NCBI GenBank assembly: GCA_001548435.1
Contig: AP017308.1
Location: 2,427,030-2,491,029, forward strand
Direction of reading: 5' to 3'
Origin: Leptolyngbya sp. NIES-3755
GTDB taxonomy: Bacteria; Cyanobacteriota; Cyanobacteriia; Leptolyngbyales; Leptolyngbyaceae
Length of the DNA: 64,000 nt
Translations under genes and position numbers: made by a program
Shown: in pieces, positions 15,577 to 23,985 of the stretch
Numbering within the stretch: position 1 is the stretch's first letter
Layout of the letters: every line of letters begins with the position of its first letter
Notes under the pieces: generated by a model
What the model was told of the DNA's origin: nothing
What the model saw: only the letters and a program-made list of their open reading frames with translations
The model's database searches: none

Positions 15577-16377
15577 ATGGATGATTATGTACTGCTCTCA
15601 GCTCTGAGCTTTGTGGTTGGAATTGTGGTGGGATTAACTGGGATTGGCGGCGCATCATTGATTACACCGATATTAGTGTTTGTGTTTCAAGTGCCTGCTT
15701 CTGTCGCCGTTAGTTCTGATGTGGTGGCAGCAACTTTGATGAAGGTCGTGGGCGGTGTAAAACATTGGAGACAGCAAACGATCGATTGTTCAGTGGTGAA
15801 GTGGTTAGCTTTGGGCAGTGTTCCAGGTTCGCTGTGTGGTGTGACATTACTTCATCGATTGCGGAATATTGAAAGTGTGAATTTAGATGGCTTATTGTTG
15901 CATCTGATTGGATATGCAATTTTATTGGTGACAGTTACGGCTCTGGCGCAATTGTTAGTGATGTCGATCGCGCCTGAATGGAAATTGCCCTCGCCACCCA
16001 AGCTAGATTTGGGAACGGTTAGCGGTCGGGTTAGCTCGATCGTGATTGGTGCAGTTCTGGGTTTGATTGTGGGATTAACTAGCGTTTCTTCAGGGTCTAT
16101 GTTCGCGCTAGTACTGATCATTTTCTTTCAGCTTGATGCTCGAAAATTAGTTGGAACTGATTTAGCGCAGGCAGCACTTTTGTTAGTGTTTACGTCGATC
16201 GGGCATTTGACTTTAGGAACAGTGGACTGGAGTTTAGTGATTCCAATTTGGATTGGTTCTGTGCCGGGAGTATTGATCGGATCAAGAATTTGTAAGTTAA
16301 TTCCGCAACGTCCACTGAGGTTTAGTATCTATCTATTATTAGTGATGGTGAGTTGGAAGTTAGCACACACCGCTTAG
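15577..16377 (+). CDS. TauE/SafE family sulfite/organosulfonate permease
   Basis: A 266-residue membrane protein with about eight spans, made of two similar halves. The repeated family motif is seen as VVGIVVGLTGIGGASLITP near the N-terminus and LGLIVGLTSVSSGSMFALV in the second half. TauE/SafE proteins move sulfite, sulfoacetate or related sulfur anions, and the setting between an Rrf2 regulator and sulfate transporter genes supports a sulfur substrate. It starts three bases after the preceding stop. Two further family members lie at 21057 and, more distantly, 30317. Confidence 0.85.
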   Translation: MDDYVLLSALSFVVGIVVGLTGIGGASLITPILVFVFQVPASVAVSSDVVAATLMKVVGGVKHWRQQTIDCSVVKWLALGSVPGSLCGVTLLHRLRNIESVNLDGLLLHLIGYAILLVTVTALAQLLVMSIAPEWKLPSPPKLDLGTVSGRVSSIVIGAVLGLIVGLTSVSSGSMFALVLIIFFQLDARKLVGTDLAQAALLLVFTSIGHLTLGTVDWSLVIPIWIGSVPGVLIGSRICKLIPQRPLRFSIYLLLVMVSWKLAHTA

Positions 16378-16397
16378 GCTCGATCGCGAGGTAACTT

Positions 16398-16673
16398 ATG
16401 ACATTCAATCGATATCAACCTTTAAATCGCATTCGGCTACGCTTAGAAATTCCAGCTTCTTCGTACCAAGATCCGATTCTGTCTCGATTAGTGTCAGATT
16501 TTAAGCTAGTGGTGAACATTACAGCCGCACAACTGCATCAAACGCTTGAGAGTTATTGTGATGTTGAACTTCAAGGAACACCGCAGCAGATTAATCAAGG
16601 ATTGAGCTATCTTCGATCGATAAACGTTCGGTTGACGGGGAAGCCCAATGCCGCAGAAGATGATTGGTACTAA
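16398..16673 (+). CDS. NIL-domain protein
   Basis: A 91-residue protein consisting essentially of one NIL domain, the ACT-like ferredoxin fold found at the C-terminus of MetN methionine importer ATPases. Typical features are the opening RIRLRLEIPASSYQDPILSR, the strand-helix FKLVVNITAAQL and the closing YLRSINVRLTGK. By analogy it could bind methionine or another sulfur compound and report sulfur status; that is inference. Its stop overlaps the SPFH gene start (TAATG), so the two are translationally coupled. Confidence 0.8.
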   Translation: MTFNRYQPLNRIRLRLEIPASSYQDPILSRLVSDFKLVVNITAAQLHQTLESYCDVELQGTPQQINQGLSYLRSINVRLTGKPNAAEDDWY

Positions 16674-17533
16674 TGAAGTCTCAGATTAAATCTTTGAACG
16701 TGCCGAAAAAGAACAATCAAGATTCTCAAATTGCTTTTAATCTCATTTTGGTGTTGCTCTGTTTGGCGTTGCTGTCGAGCTTTTTTGCGATCGTCAATGC
16801 TGGAGAGCGCGGCGTTTTGATGCGATTCGGTGCAGTGCAAGAAACTGTTCTATCTGAAGGGATTCATCCGATCGTTCCGATTGTTTACACTGTTGAAAAG
16901 CTAAGTGTTCGCATCCAAAGTCAAGAAATCTCAGCAGAAGCATCCTCAAAAGATTTGCAAGATGTCTATGCGGATGTTGCTCTGAATTGGCACATTGTTC
17001 CTACAGAAGTTCATTTGCTCTATCAGGACATTGGTAATAAGCAAGCCGTGATTGAGCGAATTATTAGTCCTGCGGTCGAAGAAGTCCTTAAAGCAGTGAT
17101 GGCGAAGTATACAGCAGAAGCAATCATTACAGAGCGGGGAACTGTCAAAGCAGAAGTCGATCGAGCATTGACCGAACGATTACAGCCGTATCATATTGCA
17201 GTCGATGATTTGTCGTTAGTGCATATCAAATTTTCAGAACGATTTCGCGAAGCCGTTGAAGCGAAACAGGTTGCAGAACAACAGGCGAAACAAGCGGAAT
17301 TCGTCGCACTTAGAGCCGTTCGGGAGGCTGAAGCGATCGCGAATCGAGCCAGAGGAGAAGCTACAGCACAACAACTTCTACGCGACAGTTTGACTCCTGA
17401 ATTGTTACAGCGCCAAGCGATCGACAAGTGGAATGGAAATTTACCCTTTATTGTCGGTGGCGAAGGAACAAAGTTACTAGATTTAAAGCACTTAATTGAA
17501 ACGAGCCAGCGTGTGAGCCTCTCAACGCCTTAG
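16673..17533 (+). CDS. SPFH/prohibitin-like membrane protein
   Basis: A 286-residue protein with one N-terminal membrane span (ILVLLCLALLSSFFAIV) followed by an SPFH/band-7 domain starting GERGVLMRFGAVQETVLSEG and a long Ala/Glu/Gln coiled region (EAKQVAEQQAKQAEFVALRA). The C-terminus contains LPFIVGGEGTKLLDL. Such proteins form ring-shaped membrane scaffolds and often govern FtsH proteases. The start codon overlaps the NIL-domain stop by one base. Placement among sulfate-uptake genes suggests a job tied to that transporter's assembly or turnover, but this is inference. Confidence 0.87.
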   Translation: MKSQIKSLNVPKKNNQDSQIAFNLILVLLCLALLSSFFAIVNAGERGVLMRFGAVQETVLSEGIHPIVPIVYTVEKLSVRIQSQEISAEASSKDLQDVYADVALNWHIVPTEVHLLYQDIGNKQAVIERIISPAVEEVLKAVMAKYTAEAIITERGTVKAEVDRALTERLQPYHIAVDDLSLVHIKFSERFREAVEAKQVAEQQAKQAEFVALRAVREAEAIANRARGEATAQQLLRDSLTPELLQRQAIDKWNGNLPFIVGGEGTKLLDLKHLIETSQRVSLSTP

Positions 17534-17636
17534 TTTCAGTTCATGTTGTCTCGAAATACACATAATCCGAGCAAGAAATTGTGGTTTACCTATTGCGAAT
17601 TTCGATATTCCTCGATACGATATGGATCGATAAAAA

Positions 17637-17644
17637 TACGGTAA
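17637..17644. promoter_or_regulatory. TACGGTAA motif upstream of sbpA
   Basis: The eight-base core shared with the tandem elements at 15067 and 15116 occurs here, 37 bases before the sbpA start codon, in an A/T-rich stretch (CGATAAAAA) that could be promoter sequence. A single 8-mer match is weak alone; it is notable for its position. Confidence 0.35.
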
Positions 17645-17680
17645 TTCAAGCGACAAGCCGTAGGATGTAAGGAGAACGCA

Positions 17681-18826
17681 ATGAAGTTTTGGCGCTACGA
17701 TGCTTTGGAGTCAGTTGTCCGAGCATTTCAATCCATATTAAATCCCAGATCAGCTAGGAAATTTTTGTCCCTGTTTGTGATTGGAGCGACACTGAGTTTA
17801 ACGATCGCAGCCTGTAGCAGTGGTGACAACGCTTCAACGCCCACCGCTGGAGGAGGAGCCAGCCCAGTTGCCAATCAAGCCAAAGATGTGGAATTAACGC
17901 TCGTCGGTTATGCCATTCCGAAAGCGGCTCATGATGCGATCATTCCCAAGTTCGTTGAGCAGTGGAAGAGAGAGAAGGGTCAAAACGTTACCTTCAAGCA
18001 AAGCTACGGCGGCTCTGGATCTCAAACTCGTGCGATCATTGATGGATTAGAAGCGGATGTGGCTCACCTTGCACTGGCAGCCGACACTGGAAAACTGGTA
18101 AAAGCTGGGCTGGTAAATGCAGACTGGGATACGAAAACCCCCAACAATGGAACAGTTGCGAAAACCGTTGCCGCGATCGTCGTTCGTCCAGGTAATCCCA
18201 AAAATATTAGAACCTTTGAAGATCTGACTCGCGATGATGTGAAATGGGTCACGGCTGATCCAAAGACTTCTGGTGGCGCACGTTGGAACTATCTTGTTTT
18301 GTGGAATGATGCGCTCAGACGCAACAATAACGACGAAGCAAAAGCTAAAGAATTTGTGGCTAGAGCTTACAGAAATGTTGCAGTTCTCGCCAAAGATGCT
18401 CGTGAATCGACTGATGCGTTTTCTAAACAAGGTCAGGGTGATGCACTGATTAACTATGAAAACGAAGTGATCTTGGCACAGCAGAAAGGCGAAAAGCTGG
18501 AGTATGTTGTTCCACAGACGAATATTTCGATCGATACTCCAGTTTCGCTGATTGATAAGAACGTCGATCGACACGGAACTCGCGAAGTTGCAGAAGCGTT
18601 TGTGAAGTTCTTGTTCACGCCAGAAGCGCAGGCGGAATTTCTCAAACTGGGCTTCCGTCCTTTAGATGAAGCTGCCGCATCTGCAAACAAAGCGGTCGTT
18701 GAGAAGCTACCTCCGGTGAAGACATTGGCATCGATCAAAGATTTCGGTGGCTGGGACGAAGTGCAGAAGAAATTCTTTGAAGATGGTGGCGTGTTTGATC
18801 AAACATTAGCGGCTGCAAAACAGTAG
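17681..18826 (+). CDS. sbpA: sulfate-binding lipoprotein of ABC transporter
   Basis: The 381-residue periplasmic substrate-binding component of the sulfate/thiosulfate importer. An N-terminal hydrophobic stretch ends in a lipobox (SLTIAAC), so it is probably a lipoprotein anchored after cleavage; the segment before it is unusually long, about 45 residues. Family blocks include FKQSYGGSGSQTRAI, DVAHLALAAD, DPKTSGGARWNYL and YENEVILAQQKGE, which form the anion pocket. AAGGAG lies six bases before the ATG. A strong hairpin sits between this gene and cysT. Confidence 0.94.
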   Translation: MKFWRYDALESVVRAFQSILNPRSARKFLSLFVIGATLSLTIAACSSGDNASTPTAGGGASPVANQAKDVELTLVGYAIPKAAHDAIIPKFVEQWKREKGQNVTFKQSYGGSGSQTRAIIDGLEADVAHLALAADTGKLVKAGLVNADWDTKTPNNGTVAKTVAAIVVRPGNPKNIRTFEDLTRDDVKWVTADPKTSGGARWNYLVLWNDALRRNNNDEAKAKEFVARAYRNVAVLAKDARESTDAFSKQGQGDALINYENEVILAQQKGEKLEYVVPQTNISIDTPVSLIDKNVDRHGTREVAEAFVKFLFTPEAQAEFLKLGFRPLDEAAASANKAVVEKLPPVKTLASIKDFGGWDEVQKKFFEDGGVFDQTLAAAKQ

Positions 18827-18837
18827 GTTAGATTGAG

Positions 18838-18872
18838 CCGCGATCGAGAAATGAAGCTCGATCGTGGTTTTT
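18838..18872 (+). terminator. hairpin between sbpA and cysT
   Basis: CCGCGATCGAG (18838-18848) pairs with CTCGATCGTGG (18857-18867) with one G-U pair, an eight-base loop and a following TTTTT. It looks like an intrinsic terminator. It probably lets sbpA be made in excess over the permeases, with partial read-through into cysT. Confidence 0.7.
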
Positions 18873-18891
18873 CATTTGGGAGCAATGAACA

Positions 18892-19782
18892 ATGGTGACG
18901 GCTAGTTCTACGGAATCAGAGAAAGTTTCGGTTGGGAAAATGTTTGTGAGGTCGATCACGCAAGCGCCTTGGACTTGGCGAATTATGCTGACGTATCTCA
19001 CGATTATGCTGTTTATCCCTGTGATTGCGATGTTGTTAAAGGCATCGACCGTGGGATTTGCGCGATTTTGGCAGATTGCGACAAGCCCGATCGCGCTTGC
19101 AACGTATGACATTACGTTTACGACTTCATTAGTTGCTGCTTTGATCAATGGTGTGTTTGGAACTTTGATTGCTTGGGTGCTGGTTCGCTATGACTTTCCC
19201 CTAAAGCGATTCATTGATGCTTCGGTTGATTTACCATTTGCACTACCAACAGCGGTCGCAGGTCTGACCCTTGCAACGGTTTACAGTGAAAACGGTTGGA
19301 TTGGTTCGCTGCTTGCACCCTTTGGAATTAAAGTTGCCTTTACTCGATTGGGTGTTGGAATTGCGATGATTTTCATCTCGTTGCCATTTGTAATTCGGAC
19401 CGTTCAACCTGTGTTAGCTGAGATGGAAAAAGAAATCGAGGAAGCGGCTTGGAGCTTGGGCGCATCAGAGTGGCAAACGTTTCGATATGTGATTTTACCG
19501 CCATTGTTGCCAGCGATTTTGACTGGAGTAGCATTAGGATTTTCGCGGGCAGTCGGTGAATATGGCTCAACGGTGATTATTGCTTCAAATACACCGTTTA
19601 GAGATTTGATTGCTCCTGTACTGATTTTTCAACGCTTGGAACAGTATGACTATGCAGGCGCGACTGTGATTGGAGTTGTATTGTTAGGAATTTCTCTTGT
19701 GATGCTGTTGGGCTTGAACCTGTTGCAAGCTTGGGGTAGACGCTACGACACCAGTTCATCAACTCGACGAGTAGGACATTAA
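18892..19782 (+). CDS. cysT: sulfate ABC transporter permease CysT
   Basis: A 296-residue inner-membrane permease, one half of the CysT/CysW channel. It has about six or seven spans and the cytoplasmic EAA loop [20 protein letters not shown], which contacts the ATPase. Other family segments are [19 protein letters not shown] and [16 protein letters not shown]. It is followed four bases later by cysW. The first 25 residues are polar. A second start choice is not evident. Confidence 0.93.
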   Translation: MVTASSTESEKVSVGKMFVRSITQAPWTWRIMLTYLTIMLFIPVIAMLLKASTVGFARFWQIATSPIALATYDITFTTSLVAALINGVFGTLIAWVLVRYDFPLKRFIDASVDLPFALPTAVAGLTLATVYSENGWIGSLLAPFGIKVAFTRLGVGIAMIFISLPFVIRTVQPVLAEMEKEIEEAAWSLGASEWQTFRYVILPPLLPAILTGVALGFSRAVGEYGSTVIIASNTPFRDLIAPVLIFQRLEQYDYAGATVIGVVLLGISLVMLLGLNLLQAWGRRYDTSSSTRRVGH

Positions 19783-19786
19783 AATT

Positions 19787-20629
19787 ATGGCAATGATCGC
19801 TTCTCCCTCTCAAGACGGTAAAAAGGTTGCATGGGTTCCGATCGTATTAATTACAATCTCGATCGCGTTTCTTGCACTGATCATTTACATTCCTGCCATC
19901 AATGTCTTTTACCAGGCATTTAGAAAAGGAATCGGTCCGTTTCTGGCAAACACACGACAGCCGAATTTTTTGGTCGCGGTGAGATTAACGATCGCACTTG
20001 CCGCAATCTCGGTTCCACTTAATACTATTTTTGGATTATGTGCAGCATTGGCACTGTCACGGAAACAGTTTCGGGGACGAACTCTACTTCTGAGTTTGAT
20101 TGATTTACCGTTTGCAATTTCGCCTGTGGTCGCGGGTTTGATGCTCGTGCTCTTATACGGTCGTAATGGTTGGTTCGGTCCATTGCTAGAAGGAACTGAT
20201 GTCAGAATTATCTTTGCATTCCCAGGGATGGTACTAGCAACCATGTTTGTCAGCTTGCCTTTTGTGGCGCGAGAAGTGATTCCAGTGTTGGATGAGATTG
20301 GTCCAGAGCAGGAAGAAGCCGCGAGCACATTAGGCGCAAATGCTTGGCAAACTTTCTGGCGAGTGACATTGCCGAGTATTCGGTGGGGATTGCTCTACGG
20401 ATTGATTCTAACGAATGCGAGAGCAATGGGTGAATTCGGTGCGGTTTCGGTTGTATCGGGTAATGTGGCTGGAAAAACTCAGAGTTTGCCGCTGTTTGTG
20501 GAAGAAGAGTACAAACAATATGCGACTGAATCAGCTTATTCGGCTGCGGTGTTGTTGGCACTTTTAGCGGTTGTGACGCTGGTGGTTAAGCAGATCATGG
20601 AACGTAAAACTCGGATTAGTGATGAGTGA
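19787..20629 (+). CDS. cysW: sulfate ABC transporter permease CysW
   Basis: A 280-residue permease paired with CysT. Spans begin after about 15 residues. Family blocks are DLPFAISPVVAGLMLVLLYG, the EAA loop EEAASTLGANAWQTFWRVTL and NARAMGEFGAVSVVSG. It starts four bases after the cysT stop. In most cyanobacterial clusters cysA follows cysW. Here the next genes are on the opposite strand and encode DUF1634 and TauE proteins, so the ATPase must be supplied from elsewhere. Confidence 0.93.
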   Translation: MAMIASPSQDGKKVAWVPIVLITISIAFLALIIYIPAINVFYQAFRKGIGPFLANTRQPNFLVAVRLTIALAAISVPLNTIFGLCAALALSRKQFRGRTLLLSLIDLPFAISPVVAGLMLVLLYGRNGWFGPLLEGTDVRIIFAFPGMVLATMFVSLPFVAREVIPVLDEIGPEQEEAASTLGANAWQTFWRVTLPSIRWGLLYGLILTNARAMGEFGAVSVVSGNVAGKTQSLPLFVEEEYKQYATESAYSAAVLLALLAVVTLVVKQIMERKTRISDE

Positions 20630-20630
20630 A

Positions 20631-21056
20631 TCAGAGGTACGCACCAATAAAGCTATAAATCAAGCCAGAAAGCACGATCGCAGTAATCGCAGTGTAGGTA
20701 AAGTCACGCCAGCGAAGAAACGAGATAAATGAAACAATCACTCGCACGATCGGGGTTGCAATCAAAATCAGCAATCCAAACTGAATGATGCCGCGACGAT
20801 GACCTGTGAGCATTGCAGTGATGATTCCTGTGGGCGATCGATAAAGTGCAGGTTCGCCCCGAAACACTCGATAATCCACAGGTTCGTTTCCATGACGCAT
20901 CAGATAGAGGATGCCTCCGATCAGCACAATCATGCTGGATAGCCAAACTCCGTATGTTAGTAGATTGCGAATGGATTGTTCTAATTGAGCTTCGTGGGAG
21001 GGAACAATCGGCTGAGGCTCGATCGCGGAAGTTCTAGATTCTGCTTCTTGATACAT
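20631..21056 (-). CDS. DUF1634 membrane protein
   Basis: A 141-residue protein with three hydrophobic segments (YGVWLSSMIVLIGGILYLM, IIQFGLLILIATPIVRVIVS and YTAITAIVLSGLIYSFIG). It belongs to DUF1634, a family commonly encoded next to TauE/SafE permeases. The function is unproven; a partner subunit is the usual inference. It starts one base after the stop of the upstream TauE gene, so the pair is one transcriptional unit. It is convergent with cysW. Confidence 0.82.
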   Translation of the reverse strand: MYQEAESRTSAIEPQPIVPSHEAQLEQSIRNLLTYGVWLSSMIVLIGGILYLMRHGNEPVDYRVFRGEPALYRSPTGIITAMLTGHRRGIIQFGLLILIATPIVRVIVSFISFLRWRDFTYTAITAIVLSGLIYSFIGAYL

Positions 21057-21893
21057 CTACATTGCTCCCACGAGGCTGTTATAAACCATTTTAAGCGCCA
21101 TCACGACGAGAACTAAGCTAAATAAAATTCGTAACAGTTGAGTTTTCGCGCCGATTAAAACTTTTGCTCCAAGTAATGCACCTGGAAACACTCCAAGCAT
21201 CACAGGCATCGATAGTCCTGGATCAATGTAACCTCGTGCAAGATAGACTCCCGCAGAAGCCGCAGCAGTAACACCGATCATAAAATTGCTCGTTGTGGTC
21301 GAAACTTTGAATGGGAGTTTCATGGCTTGATCCATTGCTAAGACTTTGAATCCACCTGATCCAATTCCTAACAATCCAGACAATGCACCCGCCAGCACCA
21401 TAATGCTAAATCCGGTTGAAACAGAATGAGCCTCATACGCGATCGCACCATTCGGAGTTGGACAAGATCCATTTAGATGCAATTGTGCTGCTAATGGATC
21501 GCCTGGTTCTGTATCGCAAAACTCCGATCGCGGTTGTTGAGCTAGATAAGCGGAATACAACAAGGTCATCGCAAGAACGATCGCTAACATTTTCACCGAT
21601 ACAAACGTCGCAATCAGCGCACCAATCAAAGCCCCGATCACCGTTGCAACTTCGAGAAACATTCCAATTCGGAGATTGGCAAATCCTTGTTTAATGTAAG
21701 TGGATGCGGCTCCTGAAGAAGTGGCAATCACAGAAACTAGAGAAGCCCCGATCGCATATCGAATATCAATCCCAAACACTGAAGTCAGCAGCGGTACGAG
21801 AACGACACCCCCACCCAATCCAGTCAGTGCTCCCAAGAAGCCTGCAACGAATGATCCAAACCAAACTAACAGCGAAAACTCTAGGATATTCAA
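21057..21893 (-). CDS. TauE/SafE family permease
   Basis: A 278-residue permease with about eight spans and the two family repeats, FVAGFLGALTGLGGGVVLVP and LSGLLGIGSGGFKVLAMDQA. It is paired with DUF1634 directly downstream. A soluble-looking loop of about 40 residues (with CDTEPGDPLAAQLHLNGSC) separates the halves and holds two cysteines. The likely cargo is a sulfur anion such as sulfite, judged from the family and the neighbouring sulfate genes. It belongs to a minus-strand group continuing from the PAP2 gene 16 bases upstream. Confidence 0.87.
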   Translation of the reverse strand: MNILEFSLLVWFGSFVAGFLGALTGLGGGVVLVPLLTSVFGIDIRYAIGASLVSVIATSSGAASTYIKQGFANLRIGMFLEVATVIGALIGALIATFVSVKMLAIVLAMTLLYSAYLAQQPRSEFCDTEPGDPLAAQLHLNGSCPTPNGAIAYEAHSVSTGFSIMVLAGALSGLLGIGSGGFKVLAMDQAMKLPFKVSTTTSNFMIGVTAAASAGVYLARGYIDPGLSMPVMLGVFPGALLGAKVLIGAKTQLLRILFSLVLVVMALKMVYNSLVGAM

Positions 21894-21909
21894 GATAAAG
21901 CCTGTCCTT

Positions 21910-22620
21910 CTAATGCGAAGTGGATTGTAGTTCGTCAGGTAACAGCGCGGTTTCTTGGGACGATTGCAGATCAGGACGGATGACTAAGCTTACTCCAATT
22001 GCCCAAGATAAGGAAATCAGCCAACCTGCTAAGATATCGCTCGGATAATGAACACCCAGATACAGACGAGTCCAAGCGATCGATAAAACAAAAATGCTGC
22101 CGATCGTGCTCGTCCACTGATACCAGCGAGTTCCCCAAGTCAAAATTACTAAAGCTGCAACCAGTGACATACTCGACATGGCATGACCACTCGGAAATGA
22201 GAAGTCAGTATGCGGTGTGAGCGAATCCCAAAATGCAGGTCGATCGCGATGCAACCAAACTTTAGCAGTCCGATTGATCAAAGCACTTCCTAGCAGCGTC
22301 ACTAATAAGTAAGTGAGCGATCGCCATTTTTGCTGATAGAGCAATCCAATCGAAATCACGGTTGTAACGGGAAAAACGCCATAGAACACACCCAAGGGCG
22401 TAATCGTCGTGGCAATGCGATCGAGAATCGGCTGAGCCGTTCCATGAATTGCCAGCAGAATTGTCCGATCCCAAGCAAAAGTTCCTTGATGTTGAATGAT
22501 GACAGTGAACTGTTCTACAACAATTAGCGGCAGTACAACACCCAGGAATAATAGGAGTAATGTCTGCCACCGAGCCTCTAGAAGTTGCCGAAAAAATCGT
22601 AGGAATGCTTTTGTCATCAT
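21910..22620 (-). CDS. PAP2 family phosphatase
   Basis: A 236-residue membrane phosphatase with about six spans. The three catalytic motifs of PAP2/type 2 phosphatidic acid phosphatases are intact: KVWLHRDRP (KX6RP), FPSGHAMS (PSGH) and TRLYLGVHYPSD (RX5HX3D). It would dephosphorylate lipid phosphates or undecaprenyl diphosphate at the membrane. It lies 37 bases after the secreted-protein gene and 16 bases before the TauE gene, on the same strand. No sulfur link is evident beyond position. Confidence 0.9.
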   Translation of the reverse strand: MMTKAFLRFFRQLLEARWQTLLLLFLGVVLPLIVVEQFTVIIQHQGTFAWDRTILLAIHGTAQPILDRIATTITPLGVFYGVFPVTTVISIGLLYQQKWRSLTYLLVTLLGSALINRTAKVWLHRDRPAFWDSLTPHTDFSFPSGHAMSSMSLVAALVILTWGTRWYQWTSTIGSIFVLSIAWTRLYLGVHYPSDILAGWLISLSWAIGVSLVIRPDLQSSQETALLPDELQSTSH

Positions 22621-22657
22621 TCAATCACCAGAGCGATCAAGAGTTCTAAAGACTTAT

Positions 22658-23266
22658 CTAATCTTCGATTGGAGCATTTGGAGCCGTGGTTTCAACACTA
22701 GCTAAAGTTAGATTCGGAATCGGTAAAGCAGTTTCAGCCGATGCGGTGAGTGTCTTTGCAGGGGGCACATTTAATTCAATCTCACCGTTTGCATTCGTTG
22801 TCGCAACTAACTGAGTTCCGCTGATGAATTGAAGCGCGATCGGTTCGGTTCGCTCTGGTTGTCCGGCGAGTTTTGCACCTGTGGGTAAGTAGATGCCATC
22901 ACAGTTCCAATCATCACTGGTCGTCTCTCCGGTTGCTAGATAGTATAAGCTACTCGGTAACGCCGTTTTCTTCGCTTTGTGGGCATAGATCGCGATCGTC
23001 TTTCCGGTTTCATTGCTGCACTGCGACCATTCAGAAGCCGTTTCTAAAATGTACTTCTCTAAATTCAGCACCCCAAGCTTTTGTTCGATTTCGACTGGAC
23101 TGAGTTCTGAAGCGTCGGGATCAGACTTCGCATTGAGTAAATCCGCGATCGCAGTGGTCACTTCAGCATATTCTGGCAAGGTCGTGAACTTGGGCGGATC
23201 GGCGAGAACTGGAAATGCGATCGTAAACTGAAGCAACATGACGAATGCAATTAAAAATCGTTTCAT
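22658..23266 (-). CDS. exported protein of unknown function
   Basis: A 202-residue protein with a clear Sec signal peptide (MKRFLIAFVMLLQFTIAFPV, probable cleavage after VLA-D). The mature part is about 180 residues with two cysteines (SQCSNE and WNCDG) that could form a disulfide, and a beta-rich C-terminus. It has no membrane segment. I recognise no family. Its start ATG overlaps the stop region of the CadD-like gene by one base, so the two are coupled in a minus-strand operon. Confidence 0.72.
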   Translation of the reverse strand: MKRFLIAFVMLLQFTIAFPVLADPPKFTTLPEYAEVTTAIADLLNAKSDPDASELSPVEIEQKLGVLNLEKYILETASEWSQCSNETGKTIAIYAHKAKKTALPSSLYYLATGETTSDDWNCDGIYLPTGAKLAGQPERTEPIALQFISGTQLVATTNANGEIELNVPPAKTLTASAETALPIPNLTLASVETTAPNAPIED

Positions 23267-23985
23267 TAGGGTTCTCCTTGATTCATCGTTTCTGAGAGTC
23301 GAACAGTACGCATCAGATGGATTAAGCCCATTCCACTAATCACTAGGGCAATCACCGCTAAACCGCGATCTTCGAGCGTATGGCTATCTATCAAAATTAA
23401 TGTTCCTAATCCAATCAGCACAAAGGGAACAAGTTGATTACCATACCGGGTTAATGTTTCTGCGATCGCGGGAACTCGGCTAAATTGATAGGCGGCATAG
23501 CACCACACACCGACCATTGAGAAGAACGTCGTCACAATCACAATCAAACTGTCCCAGGTAGCACTGGCGAACAATGGCACATAGATTCCAATGTTATCGC
23601 CTCCATTTGCAAAGGTCACGGCTGCCACACTATAAGTTTGTGGAGACATTAGACCAGAAAACCAGTGTTGCTGAGACTGTTCATGCGATTGTTCTTCTTC
23701 CTCATCGTCAGCATCAGGATTGAGTAATCGAGCAACCCCGATCGCGATTGGAACAAGACCGAGCAATCCAATCCAAGGACGAGGTAACAATGCGTTTCCG
23801 AAGAAGCTGGGTAAAGTCGCAAAGACTAGCGCCCCGAATCCGAGATACTGTCCAGCAATGATGTGTTTGCGTCGAAATAGAACAGTCACTTGAGAGAAAA
23901 ACAACATCAGAATCACAATGTCGTCTAAGTTCGTCGCAATGAAAGCCGTGATTCCAGTTGTAAGAGCTTTGAGCAATTCAGTCAT
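23266..23985 (-). CDS. CadD-like cadmium resistance/transport family protein
   Basis: A 239-residue membrane protein and paralogue of the protein at 12567-13190. It shares TAFIATNLDDIVILMLFFSQ near the N-terminus and VTFANGGDNIGIYVPLFASA in the second half, separated by an acidic cytosolic loop (DADDEEEEQSHEQSQQHW) that includes histidines and could bind metal. Its ATG overlaps the APC permease stop (ATGA), and its own stop touches the next start, so it is in the middle of a tightly packed operon. The substrate is not proven to be cadmium. Confidence 0.85.
   Translation of the reverse strand: MTELLKALTTGITAFIATNLDDIVILMLFFSQVTVLFRRKHIIAGQYLGFGALVFATLPSFFGNALLPRPWIGLLGLVPIAIGVARLLNPDADDEEEEQSHEQSQQHWFSGLMSPQTYSVAAVTFANGGDNIGIYVPLFASATWDSLIVIVTTFFSMVGVWCYAAYQFSRVPAIAETLTRYGNQLVPFVLIGLGTLILIDSHTLEDRGLAVIALVISGMGLIHLMRTVRLSETMNQGEP

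Noticed and set aside
18047-18574. 175-codon minus-strand frame
   Set aside because: It is antisense to well-conserved sbpA and has no family features.
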